From: Symsagittifera roscoffensis
Lineage: Eukaryota; Xenacoelomorpha; Acoela; Convolutidae
DNA length: 64,000 nt
Reading direction: 5' to 3'
Assembly (NCBI RefSeq): GCF_963678635.1
Contig: NC_087071.1
Span: forward strand, 2,718,537 to 2,782,536
A model generated the notes under the pieces. It was not told the DNA's origin, searched no databases, and saw nothing but the letters and a program-made list of their open reading frames with translations. Below are positions 9,938-21,791 of this stretch, piece after piece (position 1 is the first letter of the stretch; every line of letters starts with the position of its first letter). The position numbers and the translations under genes were made by a program.

Positions 9938-12900
9938 CCAAACACACACTCCAAGTGAAGATAGTCCAGATGATGACGATATCTACCCCTTCTTCGTAGA
10001 TGCACCCGATAATAGAGGACAATATGATCTTTGCAAGAATTTTCTCCTAAATTTGTTTGAACCCGGAATCAGCCCATGTAAAGCAGAGTTCCCAGATGTT
10101 AAAATCAAAAGACAATTTATTGATCACTATCTGAAAGATATATGTAATTTAACACAACAATACGGAATCTACACCATAGAATTCAGTACACCAAACCCGA
10201 ATCACCGCAGATATGTAATTCAAACAGACGATCTTGACTTAGAATTTTCAAAAGTATTCTTAGAATATATAAAAAGCATACAGATCATAACTCACAAAGA
10301 GCAAACTCCATATTTACTAATGAAGTTTTTGCCTAATATATAGTTATATTTCAATATTAGAAAACGAAACCCCAATCTCAAATGTCTCACCGACAGAGAC
10401 ATCCAAACATAGAAGGGTACGACATGAAATCACACTATTATCAACTTTCCTACATATAATTAAAGAAAATTTCACTAAAGATGAAGTTTTACAACATACA
10501 AAACATGACTTACAAAAAATTTTTGCATGGTTTATAATAGATTAATTCACACATAGTATAGATTTAATTTCACAAGCAAGAAAAAATTTCAGACCTCAAA
10601 ATTCAAACGATGATACCGCCATCACAGAACAGTCAGACTACGTTTGGGACCCCGAATGGTCTCATTATGCATTCATAAATATCCCACAATCAATCTCAAG
10701 TCAAGCAATAAAAACAATATCTTATGCAAGAGATTATGTAAGAGTAGTACCATTAACCATTGATGCAACACCATTAAACTACAATACATTTTTACCTGAT
10801 ACGCGAAATAACAGTTTAAATTCGACCGTCATACACAATGAAAACCTTAATGGAACTAGGAATCTCACTCAACAAGATATTCAAACACCATCACACTTCA
10901 TAAATGAAGAAATCGTCCAAACAACTACACAACAAAGTATTTCACCAATACGTCCAAACTTAACAACACCAAAAAAGACAAACACTTCACTAGCACAAGT
11001 AACCTTACAATCAACCGTTAAACCCTCGGTTGCTCCAAAATATTCACAAATGGATTATCAAACATATAGACCCATGACAGTACCATCAAAAACACGCAGA
11101 ACATTCACAAGAAACAATTTTGCGGAACACAATTATAATTACGCACATTCATCAAAAACAAACTATCCCCCACGAAAAAACCATAATAATCAGATAAGAT
11201 CTCAATATTGGGATAACCCAATGGCAACAACCAACTCAGTAAATTTTCAAACTAATTCACATCCTCCACAGGATTGTAATGAAAATTACCCATTCTTTCA
11301 ACAGAATAAAAATAAAAAACAAGCACCTCATCAAACGGATTATCTATCCTCTGATGATGATTATTTACAACCAGATATATTTACACCATATACTCAAGAA
11401 TATCGTGGACAAGGAGTGCAGAAACCACATACATATCATAGAATTTTTTCTCCACATCCAACAGATACACAAAATCAACAACCAATACAAATGCAAAACC
11501 CAATTAACACACAATCTTTTCAACCAATTCAGCCACAAAACCCAATGATTACAGACTCGTATCAACCAACACAAATGCAAAATGAAATACCACTCCCATA
11601 TTACCTTCAACAACACGAAATAACAAAAAATCAACTCTCAAATTTTTCACAAATGCCAAATGCCGCAGAATCATTACAAATGACAATGAATCCATACCTT
11701 ATGGGTGGATCATCAATAACATCAAAAAAAACCTTTAATGGTATTCACAGGAACAGACCCTGAATATTCTGTAGAAGATTATTTAAATGCAATAACAGCA
11801 AATTTACTTTTAAATATAGGACCTGAACCAATTAACACGCCACTACATCAAAATTGGATACATCGACGCACAGCGTTGATACAAACAACCTTAGATGGCG
11901 CAGACCAAAAATGGTTTTCAGTATTGCCTATAGAAATAAAATCAAATTGGAAAAGATTTACACAAGAATTTTCAAAAATGTTTGACTCCGAGAGAAATAA
12001 ACAACAACAAAGAGTTTCATGTAATGAAATTCGCAGATTACCAAATGAAACCATCAAACAACTAGCAGTACGTATCGAAACACTAGTTCGAAAAGCATAT
12101 TCATTAAATACACACGACTATAAAAACACAAAAATGACAGAAATCTTAATGATGACCTTAACACCTCAATTAAGGAAAATAGCAATAAAAAAGAGAGCAT
12201 CACATCCCTCCTCAATTCGAGAGCCCGATCTAGATTTTCGAAAACTAGTAGACAAACTAGAACAAGCAGAAATCACAATGAAACTTGAAGAAACAGAAAA
12301 TCTGAAGCTACAATATGTTAATCGAATTGAAACAAATACCACAAATATCAACAATATACAGGAATCAGATACAGACCTCGTTGAAAAAATCACTGAAATA
12401 CTCAATATTTATGAAAAACACCCAAACTTTAAAGGCAAACCATCTTTCAAAAAATGGTGTAATTATTGCCGACGATACGGACATAGTATTTCTGAATGTA
12501 GACAAAAACAACAGGACAATCAAAACAAACCTCAAAAATATAGAGAACCAAATAAATCATTCTATCAATACATGAAGAAAGATCAAAATCTACCAAACAA
12601 AAATGTATACAGCAACAACAGTTCAGGAAAACCACTTCCGAACAATACCAATTACACGAGAAATCAATCACCATTTAACTCAAGTTATAGAGGAAGATCA
12701 CCAGAACGAAGAAATACACAAAATTCTTCACAAAATCATTACAATAGACCAAATAGTCGAAATAACTACTCCAGATCAAATTCAAATACAACACAATTTG
12801 TTTCTAGATCTAATTCCCAATCAAGGAATAAATACTATCCAAACAATCAATCACGAAACTCATCATATAATAGAAATAGAAACTATTCAAATAATCGCAA

Positions 12901-13560
12901 TAGAAGTTATTCAAACAACCGTAATCAGAACTACCCAAACAATCGATCAAGGAATAACTCATATAACAGATCAAATCATCACAGATCAAACGATGATTAT
13001 CAAAACCGATCACGAAACAATTCACAAAATCGACATTCAAGTTATAATAGTCGTTATAGAAATTATTCCCAATCACCACACAGAAATAATAACCATTATA
13101 ATAATTCTAACAATCCCCATAGAAGTAGTACACCTAAACATCAAAGACATATTAATCAAGTACAATCAAATCCAGAAACAACATCAGACCCCCCAGGTAT
13201 TGATGACACAGTAAATGACGAACTACAACTAAATCAAATAAACTGTGGATCATCAGATTCAGAAAGTGATACAGAAAACACTATATCCATCAATATGATA
13301 GCAGTCGAAAATGACTACGAACCTATTATATATGAACAACCTTTTTCATCACATATATATGAAAATCAATTAGAACTCCTTCACAATTATTATATTGAAC
13401 CCATCCAAACTACACAAACGGCACAAGAAACTAACGAAATCAACACTGTAAATAAATCCAATGAAAAAGACAAAACAAAATGCTTGAATACAAATCACAT
13501 CTATCAAAATATACAAAAAGAACAACCCAAAGAAAAAATTTATACAATATCATTTCTTTT
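9933..13560 (+). pseudogene. gag: gag, copy 1 (inactivated)
   Basis: Parallel to 32824-36430. Lesions against copy 2: the start ATG is ATT (9933); a 1-nt deletion near 10285; a TAA near 10544; a 1-nt insertion in an A-run near 11727. Open pieces are 10053-10343, 11050-11763 and 11738 onward. The capsid part (YSVEDYL... to KLEQAEITMKLEE) has the retrotransposon-gag pattern W...T..W..F...F. A single zinc knuckle CNYCRRYGHSISEC (CX2CX4HX4C, about 12460-12500) follows. Downstream is a long Asn/Arg/Ser/Tyr-rich tract (about 12600-13130). Confidence 0.9.
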
Positions 13561-16500
13561 AGAAAGTCCAAGAAACAAAGAATTTCAACCACCAGATCTT
13601 GAAATTGATTTTTTAATTGATTCAGGAGCAGAATCAAACATAATAAACATTCCCTCATGGAATGAGATAAAAACATTACACCCAAAATTAACACCTCTTG
13701 CAACCTCCAGTAAACTAGCAACAGCACAAGGATCAACATTGGTAAACTATGGAAAAGTTCAATTATTTCTTCTTTCCACAAGAACAATAGAACAAAATAA
13801 AATTTTAAATAAACCATTTAAACAAATATTTCATATCACTGATATTAAACACAATATCATTGGAATACCATTTATCTCTAAATTTATACCAACTATCAAC
13901 ATCTTGAATAGTAAAATACTAATCAAAGATAAATACACAAAAACAAAAGACACATCCCTAACATTTTTTCAAAGATTAAATAAACCAACACCATTCTTTT
14001 CAAAATTTTATCCAATATATAACCAACAAAGAAAACACCTGAAACCACTATCAGGAAACATATATAATTTTTCAATAAAACAAGTTCACCAATATGATAA
14101 AAATCAAAATAAACAACAACTCTATATGTCAGACTTTGAATTCAAACCCATCCATAAGTTCGAATTCAGATATTATTTCGTTACATGTATACAACAATAA
14201 ACCGTATCAAGTAACATTACCTTTAGGACTTTTAGGATATTGCGAAACCAACGCTACGGTATCACCAATACATGAAAAAGCATACCGCGTAAATAATATA
14301 CACCAATTATTAGATATTTGTCAATCCACAATTCTTAATGAAGAATTATCCATAAATAATATAATAAGTAATGAAAAAAGAAATACAGATTATTTCACAA
14401 AAACCCCATATTTCAAACCTACATTCAACATAAATAACTATACAGACGATCAACAGAAATTTTTAACAATGTTTAACTTCCAACATTCACAAATAACACA
14501 AGACGAATTTGATAAGTTAGCCAAACAGCTAATAAAATATTCATCAGTCTATGCAACATCCAAATTTGATGTTGGCAAAATCAGTTCATCACTACATCTC
14601 CCAATAAAATCTGACGCAGTTTTCAAAAAACAAAGAGCAAGTAAACTACCAATTCATTTACACGATAAAGTAAACAGATTACTCGATATTTTAGAACAAT
14701 ACAAAATTATCTCACCGGTAAACAAAGAAGAACAACCAAAAGGTAACACATTTATCAACCCTGTTATCATCCTAGCAAAAGGAGAATCATTAAAAATAGT
14801 TCTAGACGCTAGATATCTTAATTCACTAATAGACGAATCAAAATGCAATTGGCCTATTGAACCAATACAAGTTATTATAACAAAAATAAACGGAAAATAA
14901 TTTACAATCGCAGATATGATTAGTGCATACAACCAAATGCCACTAGATGAACAATCGCGACGCTTAACACAATTTGTTATTGGAAATCAACAATATGTAT
15001 TCAACCGCCTATTCTATGGAATATCCATAGGACCAGCAGCATTTTCAGCTTTTATGAGCAAAATTTTTAGACCACTAATACTCAAGAAAAACGCAATCAC
15101 CTATTTAGACGATGTTTTTATGCAATCACAGACAAAAGAAGAAATGTTCAATGTTTTAGAACACTATCACAAAATACTTCAGAACGAAAATCTGAAGGCC
15201 GCCCCCGATAAATCACACTTCTTTTTAACACGAGTTAAATTCTTAGGACACAATATAGAAAGAAAAACAATCACTCCATTAAAATCACGCATTGATGCTA
15301 TTCAGAAGCTTCAACCATCAACAAACAAAAAGAAAATCCAAGAATTCCTTGGAATGTTATTTTTTTTAAGCAAATACGTCTATAAAATGCAATTATACTT
15401 AAGACCATTCTATAATATACTTAGACAACAAAATAATTTTGAATGGAACACAGAACATCAAGCACGATTTGAAGAAATTAAAAAACCCTTAACTGAACAA
15501 ATTTCGAATACAATTCCAGATCCAAATCAACCATTCTATGCAATGTGCGATGCTTCGAATTTTGGCATCGGCGCAGCATTATTACAATCACACAATGGTA
15601 CCAACAAAATGAATCTTATATCAGTTAATTTAACAAAAATAAACGGAAAATACTTTACAACCGCAGATATGAATAGTGCATATAATCAAATGCCCCTAGA
15701 TGAACAATCGCGACGCTTAACACAATTTGTTATTGGAAATCAACAATATGTATTCAACCGCCTATTCTATGGAATATCCATAGGACCAGCAGCATTTTCA
15801 GCTTTTATGAGCAAAATTTTTAGACCACTAATACTCAAGAAAAACGCAATCACCTATTTAGACGCTGTTTTTATGCAATCACAGACAAAAGAAGAAATGT
15901 TCAATGTTTTAGAACACTATCACAAAATACTTCAGAACGAAAATCTGAAGGCCGCCCCCGATAAATCACACTTCTTTTTAACACGAGTTAAATTCTTAGG
16001 ACACAATATAGAAAGAAAAACAATCACTCCATTAAAATCACGCATTGATGCTATTCAGAAGCTTCAACCACCAACAAACAAAAAGAAAATCCAAGAATTC
16101 CTTGGAATGTTAAATTTTTTAAGCAAATACGTCTATAAAATGCAATTATACTTAAGACCATTCTATAATATACTTAGACAACAAAATAATTTTGAATGGA
16201 ACACAGAACATCAAGCACGATTTGAAGAAATTAAAAAACCCTTAACTGAAAAAATTTCGAATACAATTCCAGATCCAAATCAACCATTCTATGCAATGTG
16301 CGATGCTTCGAATTTTGGCATCGGCGCAGCATTATTACAATCACACAATGGTACAAACAAAATGAATCTTATATCAGTTAATTTAACAAAAATAAACGGA
16401 AAATACTTTACAACCGCAGATATGAATAGTGCATATAATCAAATGCCCCTAGATGAACAATCGCGACGCTTAACACAATTTGTTATTGGAAATCAACAAT

Positions 16501-19500
16501 ATGTATTCAACCGCCTATTCTATGGAATATCCATAGGACCAGCAGCATTTTCAGCTTTTATGAGCAAAATTTTTAGACCACTAATACTCAAGAAAAACGC
16601 AATCACCTATTTAGACGCTGTTTTTATGCAATCACAGACAAAAGAAGAAATGTTCAATGTTTTAGAACACTATCACAAAATACTTCAGAACGAAAATCTG
16701 AAGGCCGCCCCCGATAAATCACACTTCTTTTTAACACGAGTTAAATTCTTAGGACACAATATAGAAAGAAAAACAATCACTCCATTAAAATCACGCATTG
16801 ATGCTATTCAGAAGCTTCAACCACCAACAAACAAAAAGAAAATCCAAGAATTCCTTGGAATGTTAAATTTTTTAAGCAAATACGTCTATAAAATGCAATT
16901 ATACTTAAGACCATTCTATAATATACTTAGACAACAAAATAATTTTGAATGGAACACAGAACATCAAGCACGATTTGAAGAAATTAAAAAACCCTTAACT
17001 GAACAAATTTCGAATACAATTCCAGATCCAAATCAACCATTCTATGCAATGTGCGATGCTTCGAATTTTGGCATCGGCGCAGCATTATTACAATCACACA
17101 ATGGTACAAACAAAATGAATCTTATATCAGCAAATTCACGATTATTCACTCAAGCAGAGCTACGACTCTCAACTCTAATGAGAGAATGTACAGCCATAAT
17201 CTATACACTAACGGAATATGAATTTCTGATACTTAGATCAAAACATCCAACAGTCCTATTCACAGATCACAAACCAATCATTTTTCTCTTTACACAAAAA
17301 TCCAATCCAAATCACCGAGTTTATAGATTTCAATTAATTCTAATGAAATTCCCAAACTTACATATAGTTTGGACAGCAGGAAAGAATCTTGCATTACCAG
17401 ACACATTAAGTCGAAATACACCACCTGAATTACTTACACGTAAAACTACAGTTGAAATACCCAAAAATATAAAACTTTACCTTGCAGAAAACGAAACATC
17501 ACCCCGACTAGAATGCAAATATGCAGTAAAAACTGACGTTGAACAATCACAGATAAATAATCTACAACACTTCCCACTTTATTTAGATTGCCAAAATAAC
17601 CACTACGAAGTTGATCTACTTGGAACATCAACTTTCAAACCAATTCCATATTCACAATGGATAAAAAATAACACCCAACAAAAAAGATTAAAACAACACT
17701 CGTATAAAAAAGACCTTTTTCCGTTATTTGAAAAAGAAAATCTAAATGATAAAATAAATTTATCAGGACCACAAACAAACGATTCAAAATACACAATAAA
17801 TCAAGTTTTTGACCTCCATGACCCACTTGATACAATTCCTTTATCTAAATTAGAAATTGAAAACATTTTTCTCCCCCCAACAGATAAAATTACAATTAAT
17901 ACCTTGAAACAATATCAAAATCTTGACCCAGTAATTAGAAAACTAAAATCATGGCACAAATATAAAACTAAACCCGTAAAGGCAGATACAACAATTTTAG
18001 GAAATAAAACACTCCTCCGATATTTTCGAAAATTTAATAATACAACAATTAATGAAAACACAGACCTTCTAGAATACCAATTAAATGAATCTACAGTTCC
18101 CTGTCTCCCTTTAAGTATGATTCTCATAGCTTTTAATATTTCAAATTCACAAAACATTAAAGGACACTCTGGATCAGAGAAAACATATTCAAATTTCATT
18201 CAAAACTTTTGTTTCCCAAATGCACCAATTTGGATAAAAGTACTATGCAATGATTGTATAGTATGTCAGCTAAATAAACCTTATCCAAATCAAAAACAAA
18301 TAGCACAAAAACAAGATTTTAAAGGACAAAGTTTGTACTTTAACCACCGTATTTCATTTGATACAAAAGGACCAATTTCACCATCATCCGAAGGAAACTC
18401 CTACATTATGGTAATTGTTGACGCATTTACACATTATGTAGCACTTAACCCAGTACCACATTGTAATGCTTATTACGCTTACACAACACTTTATGAACAC
18501 TGGATAGCCAAATTCGGACTACCAGAAATTTTAGTTACAGACAACGGTACAGAATTCATAAATAATGAAATCATCACACTATGTCATTTATATAACATCA
18601 AACACAAACCACGCACATCTCACGCACCTTGGACAAGCGGCTTAACCGAAGGTATGAACCGTTCACTACAAGAATATCTTAGATGTATCATCAATGGAAA
18701 TGATACAAGATACACCGAATGGTCAGCAGATGTAAAACTATTTCCCTTAGCATATAATTCACAAATCACGACAACTCTAGGAATGTCACCATATGAAACG
18801 GTTTTTAATCAAAAGCCACGCCAACCAATTATGTTTACAGCAAATTCTCATAAAAATGCACAAAGTCATTGTCAACCGAATAAAGACTCAATTTGTTATA
18901 ACCTACCTTTACACACACATGATGAAGATCATTTTCATCACCCACAAATTCTTAAATTAGCCTCCGGTACACACACCGAATGGATTTTAAACAGAGATAA
19001 AAAACACAATGAAATTTACCAAAAAGTAACAAAAAAGTTGTTACAAAGGCAAAACATTAATGAACAAATAAATTCATGCTTTGCACCAGCCTCCGATTTA
19101 AAAATTGGAACATTTGTTTTAATACCCAATTTTAAAACTCAAAAAGGAATTTCTAAAAAATTACAACCCCTTCGTAAAGGACCATACCAAATAATTGCCA
19201 AACCCACTGACGTGACATATAAAATCACCGACTCAGACCAAAAAGAAATTATTCAGCATCGAAACAATCTATTACCTTATTACCCAAAAGAATACGCACT
19301 ACGCGAACTAACTCAATTATATTCTTTCACAGGTTTAAAAGTTATTCAAAATAACCAACATACGGAAAATGAAACAAAAGAACAACATGACATTCACCTC
19401 GAAAACCAAAATAAAAACTCAACTACAACGAAAAACAATACAAAAAAGCTAGATCAAAAAATACATCAAAAAGAAAGAAAAAATAGAAAATTGACAGAAA

Positions 19501-19640
19501 AAATTATAACCCAAGAACAAATCGACAAATCAGAACATAGAAAGTCATCACGACTTAGAAATCAACCACGCAAAAACTATAAAACATTCATCCTACAATC
19601 TAAAATATTAAAGAAAGTTGAATTTCAAAAACAGCTTTAA
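13561..19640 (+). pseudogene. pol: pol (PR-RT-RH-IN), copy 1, RT/RH triplicated
   Basis: Protease motif LIDSGAES near 13614. Lesions: a 41-nt deletion at about 14159 changes frame; TAC to TAA at 14898-14900 stops RT; 753 bp of RT and early RNase H are present three times (14871-17130). RT unit 1 keeps YLDD, but units 2 and 3 read YLDA. RNase H acidic residues are seen in MCDASNFG, RECTAI, FTDHKP and LPDTLSR. Integrase: the first zinc-site His is Asn (ISNSQNIKGH; copy 2 has SHTQNIKGH), CIVC is present, the DDE residues sit in SFDTKGP, VTDNGTEF and GLTEGMN, and a GPY/F module reads LRKGPYQII. The tail is basic. The order PR-RT-RH-IN is the Ty3/gypsy order. Confidence 0.95.
14871..17130 (+). repeat. 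Three tandem 753-bp RT/RNase H units
   Basis: Unit boundaries recur every 753 bp (TCAGTTA at 15621 and 16374, TCAGCAA at 17127). 753 is 251 codons, so the frame is kept. The join fuses the RNase H piece LISV to NLTKINGKYFTTAD of RT. Units 2 and 3 are nearly identical and share YLDA and the PPTNKK variant. Unit 1 has YLDD, PSTNKK and the in-frame stop. Confidence 0.95.
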
Positions 19641-20461
19641 TTTTATATTTAATAATCTTTGCACCTCTGAAATATTTTGAACTTTCATTTTTCAAAATAA
19701 CATGCTGACAGAGACGCAACGATTCTAGTTCAAAATTAGCCAATAGGATTCATCCAATCCGTCACCTTCTATAACTCTAACACAAACCAACTAGACGAAA
19801 GATATTAAACTCCAGGCATATCTATTTCTATAACTTTGCGACCTCCAGGTCAAAAATAAAGAAACCATTCCAACTTGACAACTAAAATAAATATCACCAT
19901 AATATCATAACCCTCCCTTATCTAATAACCCAAAGATCAACAATATTTCCCCAACTCAGACCTCAAATACCCCCCAAAACAAATATGTTAAATTAGCCTA
20001 AAGTAAAAGAAAGACCATTTTAATTAGCCTAAAGTATAAAAATCTCAAAAATACCCCAGATCACTTGACAAATAAAAATAAAGACAAAGAAGACCTCCCG
20101 ATCACCATAAAATTTGCCCCCAACAATTTTTCACAAAACTCAACCCACTTGTCAAAAAACCAATAAATAATTCGACCACACTTGAAAATTGCCTCAAACA
20201 ACAAAAAATATTCGATCGAGAAGCCATTTCTTAAATGCTCTTCTCTCGACTAGTCAACATAATTCTTAACATTCTCATAAACTTTTTAACGATATTTAAA
20301 CTTTTAATCATATTTCTTTTTGATACCTTTGAAACTTTTGTAATAATCTTAATCATTTTTTGCAATATTTTTTAAATTTTCTATTCCATATTTGAACTAT
20401 ACCTCCAGCTTTCAAAAGCTATTGACTATATCCACAGGTACGATTCACAAAACTTATCTAA
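19641..20461 (+). other. Non-coding gap between pol and the 3' gene block, copy 1
   Basis: About 0.8 kb with stops in all frames, matched by 40961-41760 in copy 2 with short indels. It contains the repeated phrase TTAGCCTAAAGTA (about 19993 and 20025), an imperfect hairpin around 20217-20255 (GAGAAG...CTTCTC), and pyrimidine-rich AG sites before the 62-aa ORF that could serve as splice acceptors. Confidence 0.5.
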
Positions 20462-20650
20462 ATGATACGAACCATTTTTAGTAGAACAGATATTTTTTTA
20501 CTATTTGTAATTTTTATAACATTTCTATCTTCCCTCATCTTGACAATATGCAAATGTATAAAGAAAGCAATCATCACATTCGCCCTAGCAACAATCCTTC
20601 TAATTCTTTTTCTAGAAGAATACTACAATAAACATAAATTTTTTCACTAA
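20462..20650 (+). CDS. 62-aa two-TM mini-protein (viroporin-like), copy 1
   Basis: A short basic N-terminus is followed by a hydrophobic segment (about residues 11-29), a small basic loop with two Cys (CKCIKK), a second hydrophobic segment (about 36-51), and a charged tail. The protein is identical to that at 41761-41949, while the DNA differs at several positions, all silent where I checked. That is good evidence for selection on a very small ORF. Size and topology resemble viral ion-channel proteins, but no family match is claimed. The 3' end overlaps ORF X. Confidence 0.7.
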   Translation: MIRTIFSRTDIFLLFVIFITFLSSLILTICKCIKKAIITFALATILLILFLEEYYNKHKFFH

Positions 20651-21791
20651 AAGAATAGATCAAAAACCATCAAAAATTGCTAACCAACAATCAAACAGTC
20701 AGTCTTCACCGACATCATCCGAAGATAACCCAACACCACCTACAACTACCCAAAACCCCCAAACATCTACACGAATTTATTTTCAAGATAACCCATATAC
20801 CTTTGAAGAACGACACGCTCGCTTATCTGAACCACTAGAACCAGTTCAACGACAAGCACCTCTAAGTGAGCCAACATATAACTTATACCCAACACTACCA
20901 CAAGAATTAAGTAGAATACGAAATCTTAGTCAAAATCAAAATACAGTCGAAATAAATAAACAAATTATACATCCTCGACGAAACAGAAATTTTCAAACCC
21001 CCCGAGTTCATTTTGATATACCCCAATCCCCATCACAAAGTACTCCAGAAAACCCCATTGGTATATTACCAGAAACCCCTACGCTTCTTTCACAACGTAG
21101 CACCTCAAGCCTACCCTCAGATTACTTAGGTTCAACACCAACATCCGAACAAATACGTGAAAATCCCTTTAACCCCACAAACCAAACATCACGACTACCA
21201 TATTGGACAACACAATCATTCACACAAGGTGAACCAAATTTAATCAATGATCCAATAGATATTTCTACGGATACAACAACATCCTCATCACTACCAGAAA
21301 CATTATCACTACCATCAACACCATCAATAAGCCAGATTTCACCAACGCCTTTTAACTTAAATTTCCCAAATAACCTCGACGCTAGATATCGAGAACAATC
21401 ATCAACAAATATTCCTCTAAGATTATACTGGAATACATTCACAGCACCCCCACCATTATTTGGACAACACCCAGAAAGTAACCGACTCCACAACTGGGCA
21501 CTCAATAGACTACAATATAGACAAGACATCCACGAAGACATTCGTGATCATAACATCCAAATACTCCAACAAAATAGTCTACAATTAAAATTTGAAATCA
21601 CGGTTAAACTAAACAACATTGCTCAACATCCCTACCCATTAAACCCACCAAATATAACAGCTCAATCACTATCACCACCATTTATAACAATTGAAGTGAT
21701 ATACAAAAACGACAGATATACCAAAAAGACAATTGGTTACATCACATTTTGTAACCCATACTCAGGATTATCATACACATGTATATTCTAA
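20616..21791 (+). CDS. ORF X, 391 codons without ATG, copy 1
   Basis: The frame is open from the base after a TAG (20613-20615) to TAA at 21789-21791 and contains no ATG, so ATG-based gene calling misses it. The same frame in copy 2 (41915-43090) is also open, exactly the same length, and most differences I see are third-position changes. The frame begins at TTCTTTTTCTAG, a good 3' splice site with an upstream CTAAT, so it is probably exon 2 of a spliced mRNA that supplies its start elsewhere. The product is Pro/Ser/Thr/Gln-rich, with a more ordered C-terminal third (LQLKFEITVKLNN...). It overlaps the env ATG by 13 nt. Function unknown. Confidence 0.7.
   Translation, partial: KNTTININFFTKRIDQKPSKIANQQSNSQSSPTSSEDNPTPPTTTQNPQTSTRIYFQDNPYTFEERHARLSEPLEPVQRQAPLSEPTYNLYPTLPQELSRIRNLSQNQNTVEINKQIIHPRRNRNFQTPRVHFDIPQSPSQSTPENPIGILPETPTLLSQRSTSSLPSDYLGSTPTSEQIRENPFNPTNQTSRLPYWTTQSFTQGEPNLINDPIDISTDTTTSSSLPETLSLPSTPSISQISPTPFNLNFPNNLDARYREQSSTNIPLRLYWNTFTAPPPLFGQHPESNRLHNWALNRLQYRQDIHEDIRDHNIQILQQNSLQLKFEITVKLNNIAQHPYPLNPPNITAQSLSPPFITIEVIYKNDRYTKKTIGYITFCNPYSGLSYTCIF

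Noticed and set aside
12800-13100. CRISPR-like or satellite array
   Set aside because: The periodicity comes from a repetitive peptide. There are no constant repeats with unique spacers.
12603-13214. 203-codon ORF overlapping gag in another frame (also 35495-36124)
   Set aside because: It is the +1 frame of the repetitive Asn/Arg/Ser/Tyr tract and mirrors its low complexity (Ile/Thr/His runs). Gag is the real frame.
21122-21541. Minus-strand ORF opposite ORF X (also 42421-42828)
   Set aside because: Third-position changes favour the plus-strand ORF X. This is its shadow.
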